The notes beneath the pieces are model-generated. The model was not told the origin of the DNA and searched no databases. It saw only the letters and a program-made list of their open reading frames with translations. Positions 45,178-58,169 of a DNA stretch of 64,000 nt are shown one piece after another (position 1 is the stretch's first letter; each line of letters opens with the position of its first letter). Position numbers and translations under genes: made by a program. Origin of the DNA: Enterobacter cloacae complex sp. R_G8 (GTDB taxonomy: Bacteria > Pseudomonadota > Gammaproteobacteria > Enterobacterales > Enterobacteriaceae); contig NZ_CP102246.1 of NCBI RefSeq assembly GCF_024599795.1, positions 682,001 through 746,000 on the forward strand, read 5' to 3'.

Positions 45178-46545
45178 TTAGCGCAACAGAATATAGATAG
45201 ACTCGTTGCCGCGCATGATTTGCAGGGCAATGACCGTTGGTTTACTTTCCAGCACTTTGCGCAGCTCAGCAATGGATTGCACGCGCGTGCGATTCACGCC
45301 GATGATCACATCATCCTGATGCAATCCTGCCTGTGCAGCAGGGCTGCTTTTCTCGACGGTATCGATGCTGATGCCTTTTGTCCCGTCTTTCAGTTGTCCG
45401 TCGCTAAGGGTCGCGCCCTGCAGTGCCGGTGCGATTAGCTCCGCGCTGGCAGAGGAGGATGTGCTCTTATCCAGGGTTACTTCCACGTTCAGCGGCTTGC
45501 CGTCACGAATCAGACCCAATTTCACTTTGGCGCCCGGTTCAGTGGTGGCGATTCGTGAACGCAGCTCTGCAAAGCTGCTCAGCGGCTTGTCATTCAGGCT
45601 GACGATCACATCGCCCGATTTAATGCCCGCTTTGGCCGAGCCGGAGTTTGGCAGCACTTCACTGACGAACGCACCGCGCTGCACGTTGATATTGAACGCT
45701 TTTGCGATATCGGCGCTCATCTCCATCCCTTTAATACCCAACAGCCCGCGTTTGACTTCGCCAAACTGGATAAGCTGTTGTGCCAGCGTTTTGGCCATGT
45801 TGCTGGGAATCGCAAAACCAATCCCGATACTGCCGCCGCCCGGGGCCAAAATTGCCGTGTTAATGCCAATCAGCTCACCGTTAAGGTTCAGCAGCGCACC
45901 GCCGGAGTTACCGCGGTTAATTGAGGCGTCGGTCTGGATAAAGTTTTCCAGCCCTTCCAGGTTCAGACCGCTGCGGCCCAGCGCAGAGATGATCCCGGAG
46001 GTGGCGGTTTGTCCTAAACCAAAGGGGTTACCCACGGCAACGGCAAAGTCGCCGACGCGCAGTTTGTCGGAGTCTGCGATGGCAATCTGCGTCAGGTTGC
46101 TCGGGTTCTGCACCTGCAAAAGCGCAATATCGCTCTGATCATCGCCACCAATCAGTTTGGCATCAAATTCCCGGCCATCATTCAACTGCACGCTGATTTT
46201 ATCGGCCTGACTGATGACGTGGTTGTTGGTCAGAATATAGCCTTTGGCCGCATCAATAATGACGCCAGACCCCAGCCCTTCAAAAGGCTGAGCCTGCTGG
46301 TCGGGAGACTCATCGCCAAAATATTTTTTCAGTTCTTCAGGTACGCGCTGGCTTTGTACTGCCGTTCCCTCTACCTGCACGCTAACCACTGCAGGCAACA
46401 CTTTGTCCAGCATGGGGGCGAGGCTCGGAATAGCCGTCTGGCCCGGCACCTGCGAAGGAAGGGCGGCCAGGGCAGGGAAGGACGCCGAGAGAGATAACCC
46501 GACACTTAACGCTAACGCGCTCAACAGCTGGTTCTTTTTCTTCAT
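45178..46545 (-). CDS. degQ: Periplasmic serine endoprotease DegQ
   Basis: Soluble periplasmic HtrA protease/chaperone (455 aa). The signal peptide ends at SFPALAA. The protease domain has the histidine in ILTNNHVISQ, aspartate in QSDIALLQVQ and serine in INRGNSGGALLNLNGELIGI. Two PDZ domains follow (AGIKSGDVIVSLNDKPLSS and AGLHQDDVIIGVNRTRVQS). It lacks the long Q-linker of DegP, and the degQ-degS order confirms the name. Confidence 0.96.
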   Translation of the reverse strand: MKKKNQLLSALALSVGLSLSASFPALAALPSQVPGQTAIPSLAPMLDKVLPAVVSVQVEGTAVQSQRVPEELKKYFGDESPDQQAQPFEGLGSGVIIDAAKGYILTNNHVISQADKISVQLNDGREFDAKLIGGDDQSDIALLQVQNPSNLTQIAIADSDKLRVGDFAVAVGNPFGLGQTATSGIISALGRSGLNLEGLENFIQTDASINRGNSGGALLNLNGELIGINTAILAPGGGSIGIGFAIPSNMAKTLAQQLIQFGEVKRGLLGIKGMEMSADIAKAFNINVQRGAFVSEVLPNSGSAKAGIKSGDVIVSLNDKPLSSFAELRSRIATTEPGAKVKLGLIRDGKPLNVEVTLDKSTSSSASAELIAPALQGATLSDGQLKDGTKGISIDTVEKSSPAAQAGLHQDDVIIGVNRTRVQSIAELRKVLESKPTVIALQIMRGNESIYILLR

Positions 46546-46670
46546 CGATGCTGACTCTCGTAACCTGGAGTAAAGGAAAAAACGGGCCCAAAAACATGTT
46601 GATGTTATTGAATTTTAAACCGCTGAACAATGAGGTGTTTAACTAAATAATAGCTGGGGTCAGGAAGAAA

Positions 46671-46695
46671 GGACGGGCGCAATCGCTGCGCCCGT
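46671..46695 (-). terminator. Terminator after zapG (yhcB)
   Basis: Nine-base stem ACGGGCGCA / TGCGCCCGT with a five-base loop, 23 bases past the zapG stop. On the minus strand it continues into CCTTTCTTCC, a moderate T-rich exit. Confidence 0.72.
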
Positions 46696-46717
46696 AAAAT
46701 AAATTCAGGTTGTGCGA

Positions 46718-47116
46718 TTAATCGCGTTTTACACCGCCGCGCAGCAGGCCGGACGCGCCATCAGAATAGTCGCGAGGCATCTGAACAGGGGCCTGATCGT
46801 TACCGGCTTCAGAGTCTGCCAGACGGTTGCGGAACGGGTTGGTTTCCGCGGTCATTTCCGGCAGCAGGCTGCTGGAGCTTTTTGCCATGTGCTGATACAG
46901 CTGGCGATAGTCGGTTGCCATGTTGTCCAGCAGCTCGGCGCTACGGGCAAAGTGGCTGACCAGCTCTTCGCGATACTCTTCCAGCTCGGCTTTGTTCTTT
47001 TCCAGTTCGTATTGCAGTGACTGCTGCTGACGCAATTTGCGATTACCGAAACGCATGGCCACAGCACCGATCACGATGCCGACGACTAAACCGATTAGCG
47101 CATATTCCCAGGTCAT
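46718..47116 (-). CDS. zapG: Cell division/envelope protein ZapG (YhcB)
   Basis: Membrane-anchored coiled-coil protein (132 aa, DUF1043) affecting division and envelope growth. One N-terminal helix (WEYALIGLVVGIVIGAVAMR) is followed by a coiled coil (about residues 30-75, LRQQQSLQYELEKNKAELEE) and a disordered proline/serine tail. It is divergent from zapE across 189 bases. Confidence 0.93.
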   Translation of the reverse strand: MTWEYALIGLVVGIVIGAVAMRFGNRKLRQQQSLQYELEKNKAELEEYREELVSHFARSAELLDNMATDYRQLYQHMAKSSSSLLPEMTAETNPFRNRLADSEAGNDQAPVQMPRDYSDGASGLLRGGVKRD

Positions 47117-47305
47117 GAACTTCTCCCGTTGTCTTGTTGTTCCGTAGGGTGTTGGCTCGGCTCCTGCCTGTGCCTGATATTGCCACTATAACCGCTATTT
47201 CTGCAGAAGTGGAATCCTGACGTATCATCGCGTAGTGTAGAACGGCCTTTTTTTCATCAGTCACGCCTGCTGATGAGGTTTAATTGAAGGAATAACAACA
47301 AGATT

Positions 47306-48430
47306 ATGCAAACCCTGTCCCCCGCATCGCGATATCAACTGGCCCTGGACGAGGGCTCACATCAGCCGGATGACGTTCAACGTGAAGCGGTTAACCGTCT
47401 GGATACGATTTATCAGGAACTCACGGCAAAACCTGCTGAGGCAGGGCAGAGCGGTGGGCTGAAGGCTGCATTGGGTCGGCTGCTTGGCAAAAAAGAGCAG
47501 CAGGCTAACCCTTCCGTGCGCGGTTTATATATGTGGGGTGGTGTCGGGCGCGGGAAAACCTGGCTGATGGATCTCTTTTATCAAAGCCTGCCGGGTGAGC
47601 GAAAACAGCGTCTGCACTTCCACCGCTTTATGCTGCGGGTGCATGAAGAGCTGACGGCGCTGCAGGGCAAAAGCGATCCGCTGGAGATTGTGGCTGACAG
47701 GTTTAAGGCCGAAACGGACGTCCTCTGTTTCGATGAGTTTTTTGTTTCGGATATTACCGATGCCATGCTGTTGGGCGGCCTGATGAAAGCGCTGTTCGCC
47801 CGCGGGATCACGCTGGTCGCTACCTCGAATATTCCACCGGATGAGCTGTATCGTAACGGCCTCCAACGGGCGCGTTTCCTGCCTGCCATTGATGCCATCA
47901 AACAACATTGTGACATTATGAACGTTGATGCGGGCGTGGATTACCGTTTGCGCACGCTGACCCAGGCGCACCTGTGGCTCTCGCCGCTGAACGCAGAGAC
48001 TACCCGCCAGATGGATAAACTCTGGCTGGCGCTGGCCGGGGCAAAGCGCGAAAACGCGCCGACGCTGGAGATTAACCATCGACCGTTGCCAACGCTTGGC
48101 GTGGAAAATCAAACGCTGGCGGTCTCTTTCTCTACGCTCTGCGTCGATGCCCGCAGCCAGCACGACTACATCGCCCTTTCGCGTCTGTTCCACACGGTGA
48201 TGCTGCTGGATGTCCCCGTCATGACACGGTTGATGGAGAGCGAAGCGCGGCGCTTCATTGCGCTGGTGGACGAGTTTTACGAACGCCACGTCAAGCTGGT
48301 GGTGAGCGCCGAGGTGCCTTTATATGAGGTGTATCAGGGGGAACGTCTGAAGTTTGAGTTCCAGCGCTGCCTGTCGCGCCTGCAGGAGATGCAGAGCGAG
48401 GAGTATCTGAAGCTGGAGCATATGCCTTAA
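47306..48430 (+). CDS. zapE: Cell division ATPase ZapE
   Basis: AAA-type ATPase (374 aa) that acts on FtsZ rings late in division and under low oxygen. The Walker A motif GGVGRGKTWLMDLFY is at residues about 76-90, and Walker B is LCFDEFFVSD. A sensor region (LVATSNIPPDELYRNGLQRA) follows with the arginine typical of the AFG1/ZapE group. It is the last gene before the IS481 insertion, which begins 78 bases after its stop. Confidence 0.95.
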   Translation: MQTLSPASRYQLALDEGSHQPDDVQREAVNRLDTIYQELTAKPAEAGQSGGLKAALGRLLGKKEQQANPSVRGLYMWGGVGRGKTWLMDLFYQSLPGERKQRLHFHRFMLRVHEELTALQGKSDPLEIVADRFKAETDVLCFDEFFVSDITDAMLLGGLMKALFARGITLVATSNIPPDELYRNGLQRARFLPAIDAIKQHCDIMNVDAGVDYRLRTLTQAHLWLSPLNAETTRQMDKLWLALAGAKRENAPTLEINHRPLPTLGVENQTLAVSFSTLCVDARSQHDYIALSRLFHTVMLLDVPVMTRLMESEARRFIALVDEFYERHVKLVVSAEVPLYEVYQGERLKFEFQRCLSRLQEMQSEEYLKLEHMP

Positions 48431-48508
48431 ATGCCCTCCTCTCTCCCTGTGGGCTGAGGGATCTCCACAGAATAAGCGCGCACGGACGGCCCCCTCTCCT
48501 CTTAGGGG

Positions 48509-48561
48509 TGTACGGTCCGGGGACATGGTAGACAGGTGTTCGGGGACATGGTGAACACTTT
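48509..48561 (+). repeat. Left terminal inverted repeat of the IS481 element
   Basis: Starts TGTACGGTCCGGGGACATGG and contains two 17-base subrepeats at 48518-48534 and 48541-48557. It pairs imperfectly with 49741-49793. Confidence 0.85.
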
Positions 48562-49716
48562 TTAACATCCTTTACCCATGGTGATCGACTTTTTCTTCAG
48601 GTCGATCACCCCCACTTTTGTGCTGTACCACCACACCTCGTAGCGGCCGTCTTCCTGCATCTCCTTCAGCCCGACCCGCTCTCCCCTGAACGCCTTGCCT
48701 GCACTCAGACTTATCCCTTTCACGCTCAGCTTTCCGCTGATATCCACTTTCCTGACCATCACGCCCTCGTCATACTCCGGGGGTGTTATGTTGCCGCTGT
48801 ACTGCCGTGCTGACGGCTGATACCACGAGCCCGGTACCGCCATATCCAGCGCCTCATGCGGGCGTTCAAGGTTATAGACCGTCCTCCAGTGGTCGAAGGC
48901 GCGCTGCAGTTCGCCCTCGCTCGCGAACCACTTCCCCTGCAGCACCTCCGCCTTCAGGCTGCGGTGAAAACGCTCCAGCTTGCCCTGCGTCTGGGGATGA
49001 TACGGCCGGGAGTGCCCCACCCGGATACCATGGCGCATCAGCCACAGCTCCAGCGCCGTCCAGGTGCCGGTGGTGTCTCCCCATGGGGCGCCGTTGTCCA
49101 TCGTCATCCTGTCCGGCAGGCCGTAGCGTTCAAACACGCTGACCAGCTGTTGCTGCACGGTCTCACGCCGTTCATCGCTACAGTGCGCCAGGCACAGAGA
49201 AAAACGGGAGTGGTCATCCAGCAGGGTGAGCGGATGGCAGCGGCCACCGCCAAAGGGAAAGTGGCCCTTAAAATCTATCTGCCAGAGCCGGTTCGGCGCG
49301 TCATGTTCGAACCGTCCCGTGGCGGGAATGCCCGGTGAAGTGCCCGGCAGCAGGCCGTGACGGGCCATCAGGTTATGAACGGTGCTGAAGGCGGGCATAC
49401 GGTGCCCCTGGTCTTCCAGCCAGCGCTTTATCTTGCGTGCGCCCCAGCGTTCATGGCGGTCATGGGCCATACGCAGCAGGGCAGTGATGTCGTCAGATGA
49501 GCGGTTCGGGGAATGGTGCGGTATGCGCGGGCGGTCCTGAAGGCCGGAGGAACCTTCCTCCATCCAGCGACGAAGCCACTTGTAGCCGGTGGCAGGTGAA
49601 ATGCCGAAGCGACGGCAGAGGGAACGGATGTTCGCCCCGTCCTGCGAGGCGAACAAAACAAACTCGGTACGTAATGACATGGTATCTCTCGCATCCCAGG
49701 GCATAAGCGACTCCAT
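48562..49716 (-). CDS. IS481-family DDE transposase
   Basis: Full-length transposase (384 aa) filling the element. An N-terminal helix-turn-helix (NIRSLCRRFGISPATGYKWL) and a second winged region (IKRWLEDQGHRMPAFSTVHN) are followed by the integrase-like core. The acidic triad can be seen in LWQIDFKGHFPFGG (D), MTMDNGAPWGD (D) and TQGKLERFHRSLKAEV (E). The C-terminus is basic. The start could be ATG 49716 or the in-frame ATG 49704 (MPWDARD). No frameshift or stop is seen, so the element may be active. Confidence 0.92.
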   Translation of the reverse strand: MESLMPWDARDTMSLRTEFVLFASQDGANIRSLCRRFGISPATGYKWLRRWMEEGSSGLQDRPRIPHHSPNRSSDDITALLRMAHDRHERWGARKIKRWLEDQGHRMPAFSTVHNLMARHGLLPGTSPGIPATGRFEHDAPNRLWQIDFKGHFPFGGGRCHPLTLLDDHSRFSLCLAHCSDERRETVQQQLVSVFERYGLPDRMTMDNGAPWGDTTGTWTALELWLMRHGIRVGHSRPYHPQTQGKLERFHRSLKAEVLQGKWFASEGELQRAFDHWRTVYNLERPHEALDMAVPGSWYQPSARQYSGNITPPEYDEGVMVRKVDISGKLSVKGISLSAGKAFRGERVGLKEMQEDGRYEVWWYSTKVGVIDLKKKSITMGKGC

Positions 49717-49740
49717 AAACGGGTTCTTATGCCTTAGTTG

Positions 49741-49793
49741 TAAGTGTCTACCATGTCCCCGAACAAGTGTTCACTATGTCCCCGGACCGTACA
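49741..49793 (-). repeat. Right terminal inverted repeat of the IS481 element
   Basis: Complement reads TGTACGGTCCGGGGACATAG, with two 17-base subrepeats at 49745-49761 and 49768-49784. This matches the left end with a few changes. Confidence 0.85.
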
Positions 49794-50873
<1,080 letters not shown>

Positions 50874-50885
50874 TCGGGATTATAG

Positions 50886-51281
<396 letters not shown>

Positions 51282-51589
51282 TCATTTTCTGCTCACGCAG
51301 AACGATTGGCGAAAAACCCGCTTCGGCGGGTTTTTTTATGGATAATGCTCAGGTTATCCACAATATCAATGCATATATCTCCTCTTTTTCCACATTTCCA
51401 GAATCCCCTCACCACAAAGCCATCAAAATCTGGTAAACTATCATCCAATTTTCTGCCCAAATATCGGTGAATACTCGATTTTTGTTCGATTCTTGAACAA
51501 TGTGTCTTCTCGGGGATGGGCGCTACATCATCTGGCTGGCCCCACCGGGCCGGTAGCAGTAAAAATTCTGAATATACCTGGAGGTTTTC
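51282..51589. other. rpsI-sspA gap
   Basis: These 308 bases hold the rpsI terminator (51312-51337), a short palindrome GGATAA / TTATCC (51340-51359), and the AT-rich region that must contain the sspA promoter. GGAGG before ATG 51590 is the sspA ribosome site. No gene is seen. Confidence 0.6.
51312..51337 (+). terminator. Terminator of rplM-rpsI
   Basis: Stem AACCCGC / GCGGGTT closed by a TTCG tetraloop and followed by seven T. This is a textbook intrinsic terminator 30 bases after rpsI. Confidence 0.95.
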
Positions 51590-52228
51590 ATGGCTGTCGC
51601 TGCCAACAAACGTTCGGTAATGACGCTGTTTTCTGGTCCTACTGACATTTATAGCCATCAGGTTCGTATCGTGCTGGCCGAGAAGGGTGTCAGTTTTGAG
51701 ATCGAGCATGTGGAAAAGGATAACCCACCTCAGGATCTGATCGATCTCAACCCGAGCCAAAGTGTACCAACGCTGGTGGATCGCGAGCTGACCCTGTGGG
51801 AATCCCGTATCATTATGGAATACCTGGATGAGCGTTTCCCGCATCCACCGCTGATGCCTGTTTACCCTGTTGCGCGTGGTGAAAGCCGCCTGTACATGCA
51901 GCGTATCGAGAAAGACTGGTATACGCTGATGAACGTGATCGTAAACGGCTCTGCCGCTGAAGCGGACGCTGCGCGTAAACAGCTGCGTGAAGAGCTGCTG
52001 GCGATTGCCCCGGTGTTCGGCCAGAAACCGTTCTTCCTGAGCGATGAATTCAGCCTGGTGGACTGCTATCTGGCACCCCTGCTGTGGCGTCTGCCAACAC
52101 TTGGCGTTGAGTTCAGTGGCCCAGGTGCAAAAGAGCTGAAAGGTTATATGACCCGCGTCTTTGAACGCGACTCCTTCCTGGCATCCTTAACTGAACCGGA
52201 ACGTGAAATGCGTCTCGGCCGAGGCTAA
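51590..52228 (+). CDS. sspA: Stringent starvation protein A
   Basis: RNA polymerase-associated regulator (212 aa) with a glutathione S-transferase fold. It acts during starvation and acid stress and affects H-NS levels. It starts MAVAANKRSVMTLFSGPTDI. The N-terminal thioredoxin-like domain includes VPTLVDRELTLWESRIIMEY, and the surface patch with P-H-P is in DERFPHPPLMPVYPVARGES. The stop overlaps the sspB start (TAATG), so the pair is coupled. Confidence 0.97.
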   Translation: MAVAANKRSVMTLFSGPTDIYSHQVRIVLAEKGVSFEIEHVEKDNPPQDLIDLNPSQSVPTLVDRELTLWESRIIMEYLDERFPHPPLMPVYPVARGESRLYMQRIEKDWYTLMNVIVNGSAAEADAARKQLREELLAIAPVFGQKPFFLSDEFSLVDCYLAPLLWRLPTLGVEFSGPGAKELKGYMTRVFERDSFLASLTEPEREMRLGRG

Positions 52229-52731
52229 TGACTGTGGAAATGTCACAACTTTCACCACGCCGTCCGTATCTGCTGCGCGCCTTCTATGAATGGCTGCTGG
52301 ACAACCAGCTCACGCCGCACCTGGTTGTGGATGTGACGCTGCCGGGCGTGCAGGTTCCTATGGAATATGCACGCGACGGACAAATTGTATTGAACATTGC
52401 GCCACGTGCGGTGGGCAATCTGGAGTTGGCCAACGACGAAGTCCGCTTTAATGCGCGTTTTGGCGGTGTGCCGCGTCAGGTTTCTGTGCCATTGGCTGCT
52501 GTGCTGGCAATCTACGCGCGTGAAAACGGTGCGGGGACGATGTTTGAGCCGGAAGCGGCTTACGACGAAGACGTTGCCAGCCTGAATGACGACGATGCAA
52601 CCGAAGAACGCGAAAGCGATACGGTGATGTCTGTTATCGACGGCGACAAACCCGATCATCAGGATGATAACGATCCGGATGACGATCCGCCACCACGCGG
52701 CGGGCGTCCGGCGCTACGTGTCGTGAAATAA
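52228..52731 (+). CDS. sspB: ClpXP protease specificity factor SspB
   Basis: Adaptor that delivers ssrA-tagged proteins and RseA fragments to ClpXP (167 aa). The folded substrate-binding domain covers about 1-115 (SPRRPYLLRAFYEWLLDNQL, PRQVSVPLAAVLAIYARENG). An acidic flexible linker and the conserved ClpX-docking tail GGRPALRVVK follow. The ATG at 52228 overlaps the sspA stop; a second in-frame ATG at 52240 would give a start closer to E. coli. A terminator follows. Confidence 0.97.
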   Translation: MTVEMSQLSPRRPYLLRAFYEWLLDNQLTPHLVVDVTLPGVQVPMEYARDGQIVLNIAPRAVGNLELANDEVRFNARFGGVPRQVSVPLAAVLAIYARENGAGTMFEPEAAYDEDVASLNDDDATEERESDTVMSVIDGDKPDHQDDNDPDDDPPPRGGRPALRVVK

Positions 52732-52735
52732 TTCA

Positions 52736-52757
52736 ACAGGCCCAACGGGCCTGTTTT
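52736..52757 (+). terminator. Terminator of sspAB
   Basis: Stem ACAGGCCC / GGGCCTGT with a three-base loop, followed by TTTGC, five bases after the sspB stop. Confidence 0.88.
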
Positions 52758-52832
52758 GCTTTGTGTCCTTTTTCGCCCCCTCTTGTTCCTGTGTTATGAT
52801 GAATTGTTCTTCTTCAATGGCACCGGATTGCA

Positions 52833-53615
52833 ATGAAACCGACTGATCTTAAAGCTGAAAACTCTGATGAACCTCTTGGGCGCAGCCTGCGTCGTCGACC
52901 GCTGACGCGCAAAAAACTGTCCGATATGGTGGAAGAAGAGCTGGAGCAGATGATCCGCCGAAAAGAATTTGCACAGGGAGAGCAACTGCCCTCTGAGCGT
53001 GAGCTGATGGAGGTCTTTAATGTGGGCCGGCCCTCGGTGCGGGAAGCGCTGGCGGCACTAAAGCGTAAAGGACTGGTACAGATTAACAATGGTGAACGTG
53101 CTCGCGTCTCCATTCCTTCTGCTGATACCATCATCAGTGAATTGTCGGGCATGGCGAAAGACTTCCTGACTCAGCCAGGCGGCATTGCCCACTTTGAGCA
53201 GCTCCGTTTGTTCTTTGAATCCAGCCTCGTTCGTTATGCCGCCGAATACGCGACTGACGATCAGATTACGCAGCTGACGAAAGCCCTGGAGATCAATAGC
53301 CAGTCTCTGGATGACAATACGCTGTTTATTCGATCCGATGTCGATTTTCACCGCGTACTGGCGGAGATCCCCGGCAATCCGATCTTCAATGCGATCCACG
53401 TTGCGCTGCTCGACTGGTTAATAGCGGCACGCCCTAAAGTGCCGGATGTAGAGCTTTATCAGCATAATGAAGCCAGCTATCGCCAGCATATCGCGATAGT
53501 TGATGCGATCCGCCGCCGCGATCCCGATGAAGCCGATCGGGCGTTGCAAACCCACCTTAACAGCGTTTCAGCCACCTGGCACGCTTTCGGACAGCACGCC
53601 AAAGCCAACACATAA
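52833..53615 (+). CDS. nanR: Sialic acid-responsive repressor NanR
   Basis: GntR-family (FadR subgroup) repressor of sialic acid genes, released by N-acetylneuraminate (260 aa; E. coli 263). The N-terminal winged helix ([37 protein letters not shown]) is followed by an all-helical FCD ligand domain with metal-binding residues ([17 protein letters not shown] and later histidines). It lies 122 bases upstream of nanA, and three GGTATA repeats for it are in that gap. Confidence 0.96.
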   Translation: MKPTDLKAENSDEPLGRSLRRRPLTRKKLSDMVEEELEQMIRRKEFAQGEQLPSERELMEVFNVGRPSVREALAALKRKGLVQINNGERARVSIPSADTIISELSGMAKDFLTQPGGIAHFEQLRLFFESSLVRYAAEYATDDQITQLTKALEINSQSLDDNTLFIRSDVDFHRVLAEIPGNPIFNAIHVALLDWLIAARPKVPDVELYQHNEASYRQHIAIVDAIRRRDPDEADRALQTHLNSVSATWHAFGQHAKANT

Positions 53616-53679
53616 CGATCCTTTAGTGAAGTCGATCGCAATATAAACGATCTGGTCACCACTGCTGCTTAATTGATCT

Positions 53680-53702
53680 GGTATAACAGGTATAAAGGTA
53701 TA
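53680..53702 (+). promoter_or_regulatory. NanR operator: three GGTATA repeats
   Basis: GGTATA occurs at 53680-53685, 53689-53694 and 53697-53702, separated by three and two bases. This is the known NanR target of the E. coli nanATEKQ operator. The repeats lie 36-58 bases before the nanA start. Confidence 0.92.
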
Positions 53703-53737
53703 TCGTTATTATTGACTCACCCAATCTGGAGGTATCT

Positions 53738-54631
53738 ATGACAACGCAATTACGAGGCGTAATGGCTGCACTTTTGACCCCTTTTACCCAACACCAGGCT
53801 TTGGATAAAGAGAGTCTGCGCCGTTTGGTCCAGTTCAATATTGGGCAGGGGATCGACGGGCTTTATGTTGGTGGCTCAACGGGAGAGGCGTTTGTGCAAA
53901 CCCTTTCAGAGCGTGAACAGGTAATGGAAATTGTGGCGGAGGAGGCGAAGGGGAAAATCACGCTCATCGCGCATGTGGGTTGTATCAGTACGGCTGAAAG
54001 CCAGCAACTCGCCATCGCCGCCGCTCGCCTGGGCTTTGACGCAGTGTCCGCCGTCACGCCGTTTTACTATCCCTTCAGCTTTGAAGAGCATTGCGATCAC
54101 TACCGCGCCATTATTGAGTCAGCAGAGGGGTTGCCGATGGTGGTCTATAACATTCCAGCATTAAGCGGCGTGAAGTTAAGTCTGGATCAGATCAACACCC
54201 TGGTGACGCTGCCGGGTGTCGGTGCCCTGAAACAAACCTCAGGCGATCTTTTCCAGATGGAGCAGATCCGTCGCGCGCATCCTGATCTGGTGCTCTATAA
54301 CGGCTATGACGAGATCTTCGCATCTGGCCTGCTGGCGGGGGCCGATGGGGGAATTGGCAGCACCTACAACATCATGGGCTGGCGCTATCAGGCGATCGCA
54401 AAAGCGGTTCGCGACGGGGATAACGCCACCGCTCAGCGCCTGCAAAGCGAGTGTAACAAGGCTATCGATCTGCTTATCAAGTCAGGTGTATTCCGTGGAC
54501 TAAAAACGGTATTGCACTACATGGACGTGGTTTCCGTGCCGCTGTGCCGCAAACCGTTTGCCCCCGTGGATGAACAATATGTGCCGGAGCTGAAAGCGCT
54601 GGCGGAGCAGTTAATGGCGGAAAAACGCTAA
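53738..54631 (+). CDS. nanA: N-acetylneuraminate lyase
   Basis: Cleaves N-acetylneuraminate to N-acetylmannosamine and pyruvate (297 aa). It is a class I aldolase TIM barrel with [20 protein letters not shown], the catalytic tyrosine in [13 protein letters not shown] and the Schiff-base lysine shortly after in [17 protein letters not shown] or the preceding SGVKL segment (position about 165). It is the first gene of the nan operon, controlled by NanR. The pathway needs NanK and NanE next, and those genes are missing here. Confidence 0.97.
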   Translation: MTTQLRGVMAALLTPFTQHQALDKESLRRLVQFNIGQGIDGLYVGGSTGEAFVQTLSEREQVMEIVAEEAKGKITLIAHVGCISTAESQQLAIAAARLGFDAVSAVTPFYYPFSFEEHCDHYRAIIESAEGLPMVVYNIPALSGVKLSLDQINTLVTLPGVGALKQTSGDLFQMEQIRRAHPDLVLYNGYDEIFASGLLAGADGGIGSTYNIMGWRYQAIAKAVRDGDNATAQRLQSECNKAIDLLIKSGVFRGLKTVLHYMDVVSVPLCRKPFAPVDEQYVPELKALAEQLMAEKR

Positions 54632-54637
54632 CGCATC

Positions 54638-54663
54638 GCCGGATGACGCGTTGCTTGTCCGGC
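54638..54663. repeat. REP-like element between nanA and nanT
   Basis: GCCGGAT (54638-54644) and TCCGGC (54658-54663) form an imperfect stem in the 57-base nanA-nanT gap, of the REP type, and may adjust the two mRNA levels. Confidence 0.65.
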
Positions 54664-54688
54664 TAAAAATCCTGTTCGGGAGAGTGTT

Positions 54689-56705
<2,017 letters not shown>

Positions 56706-56708
<3 letters not shown>

Positions 56709-56741
56709 AAAAAGCCGGATGGTTATCCATCCGGCTCGTTT

Positions 56742-56743
<2 letters not shown>
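56706..56743. terminator. Bidirectional terminator between nanQ and gltD
   Basis: Ten-base perfect stem AGCCGGATGG / CCATCCGGCT with a four-base loop. An A-run lies on the left and T on the right, reaching the gltD stop. Confidence 0.93.

Positions 56744-58169
<1,426 letters not shown>

Larger units (their letters stand above)
48509..49793 (-). mobile_element. IS481-family insertion sequence
   Basis: A 1285-base element bounded by roughly 50-base imperfect inverted repeats beginning TGTACGGTCCGGGGACAT and ending with its complement ...CCGGACCGTACA. It encodes one intact DDE transposase. Each end carries two copies of a 17-base motif (CGGGGACATGGTAGACA type) 23 bases apart: 48518 and 48541 on the left, 49745 and 49768 on the right. 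These are presumed transposase sites. A GGGG lies directly outside both ends, possibly a short target duplication. With one GGGG removed, the flanks rejoin into CCCTCTCC-TCTTA-GGGGAGAGGG, a hairpin repeat. The insertion separates zapE from rplM without breaking a gene. Confidence 0.9.
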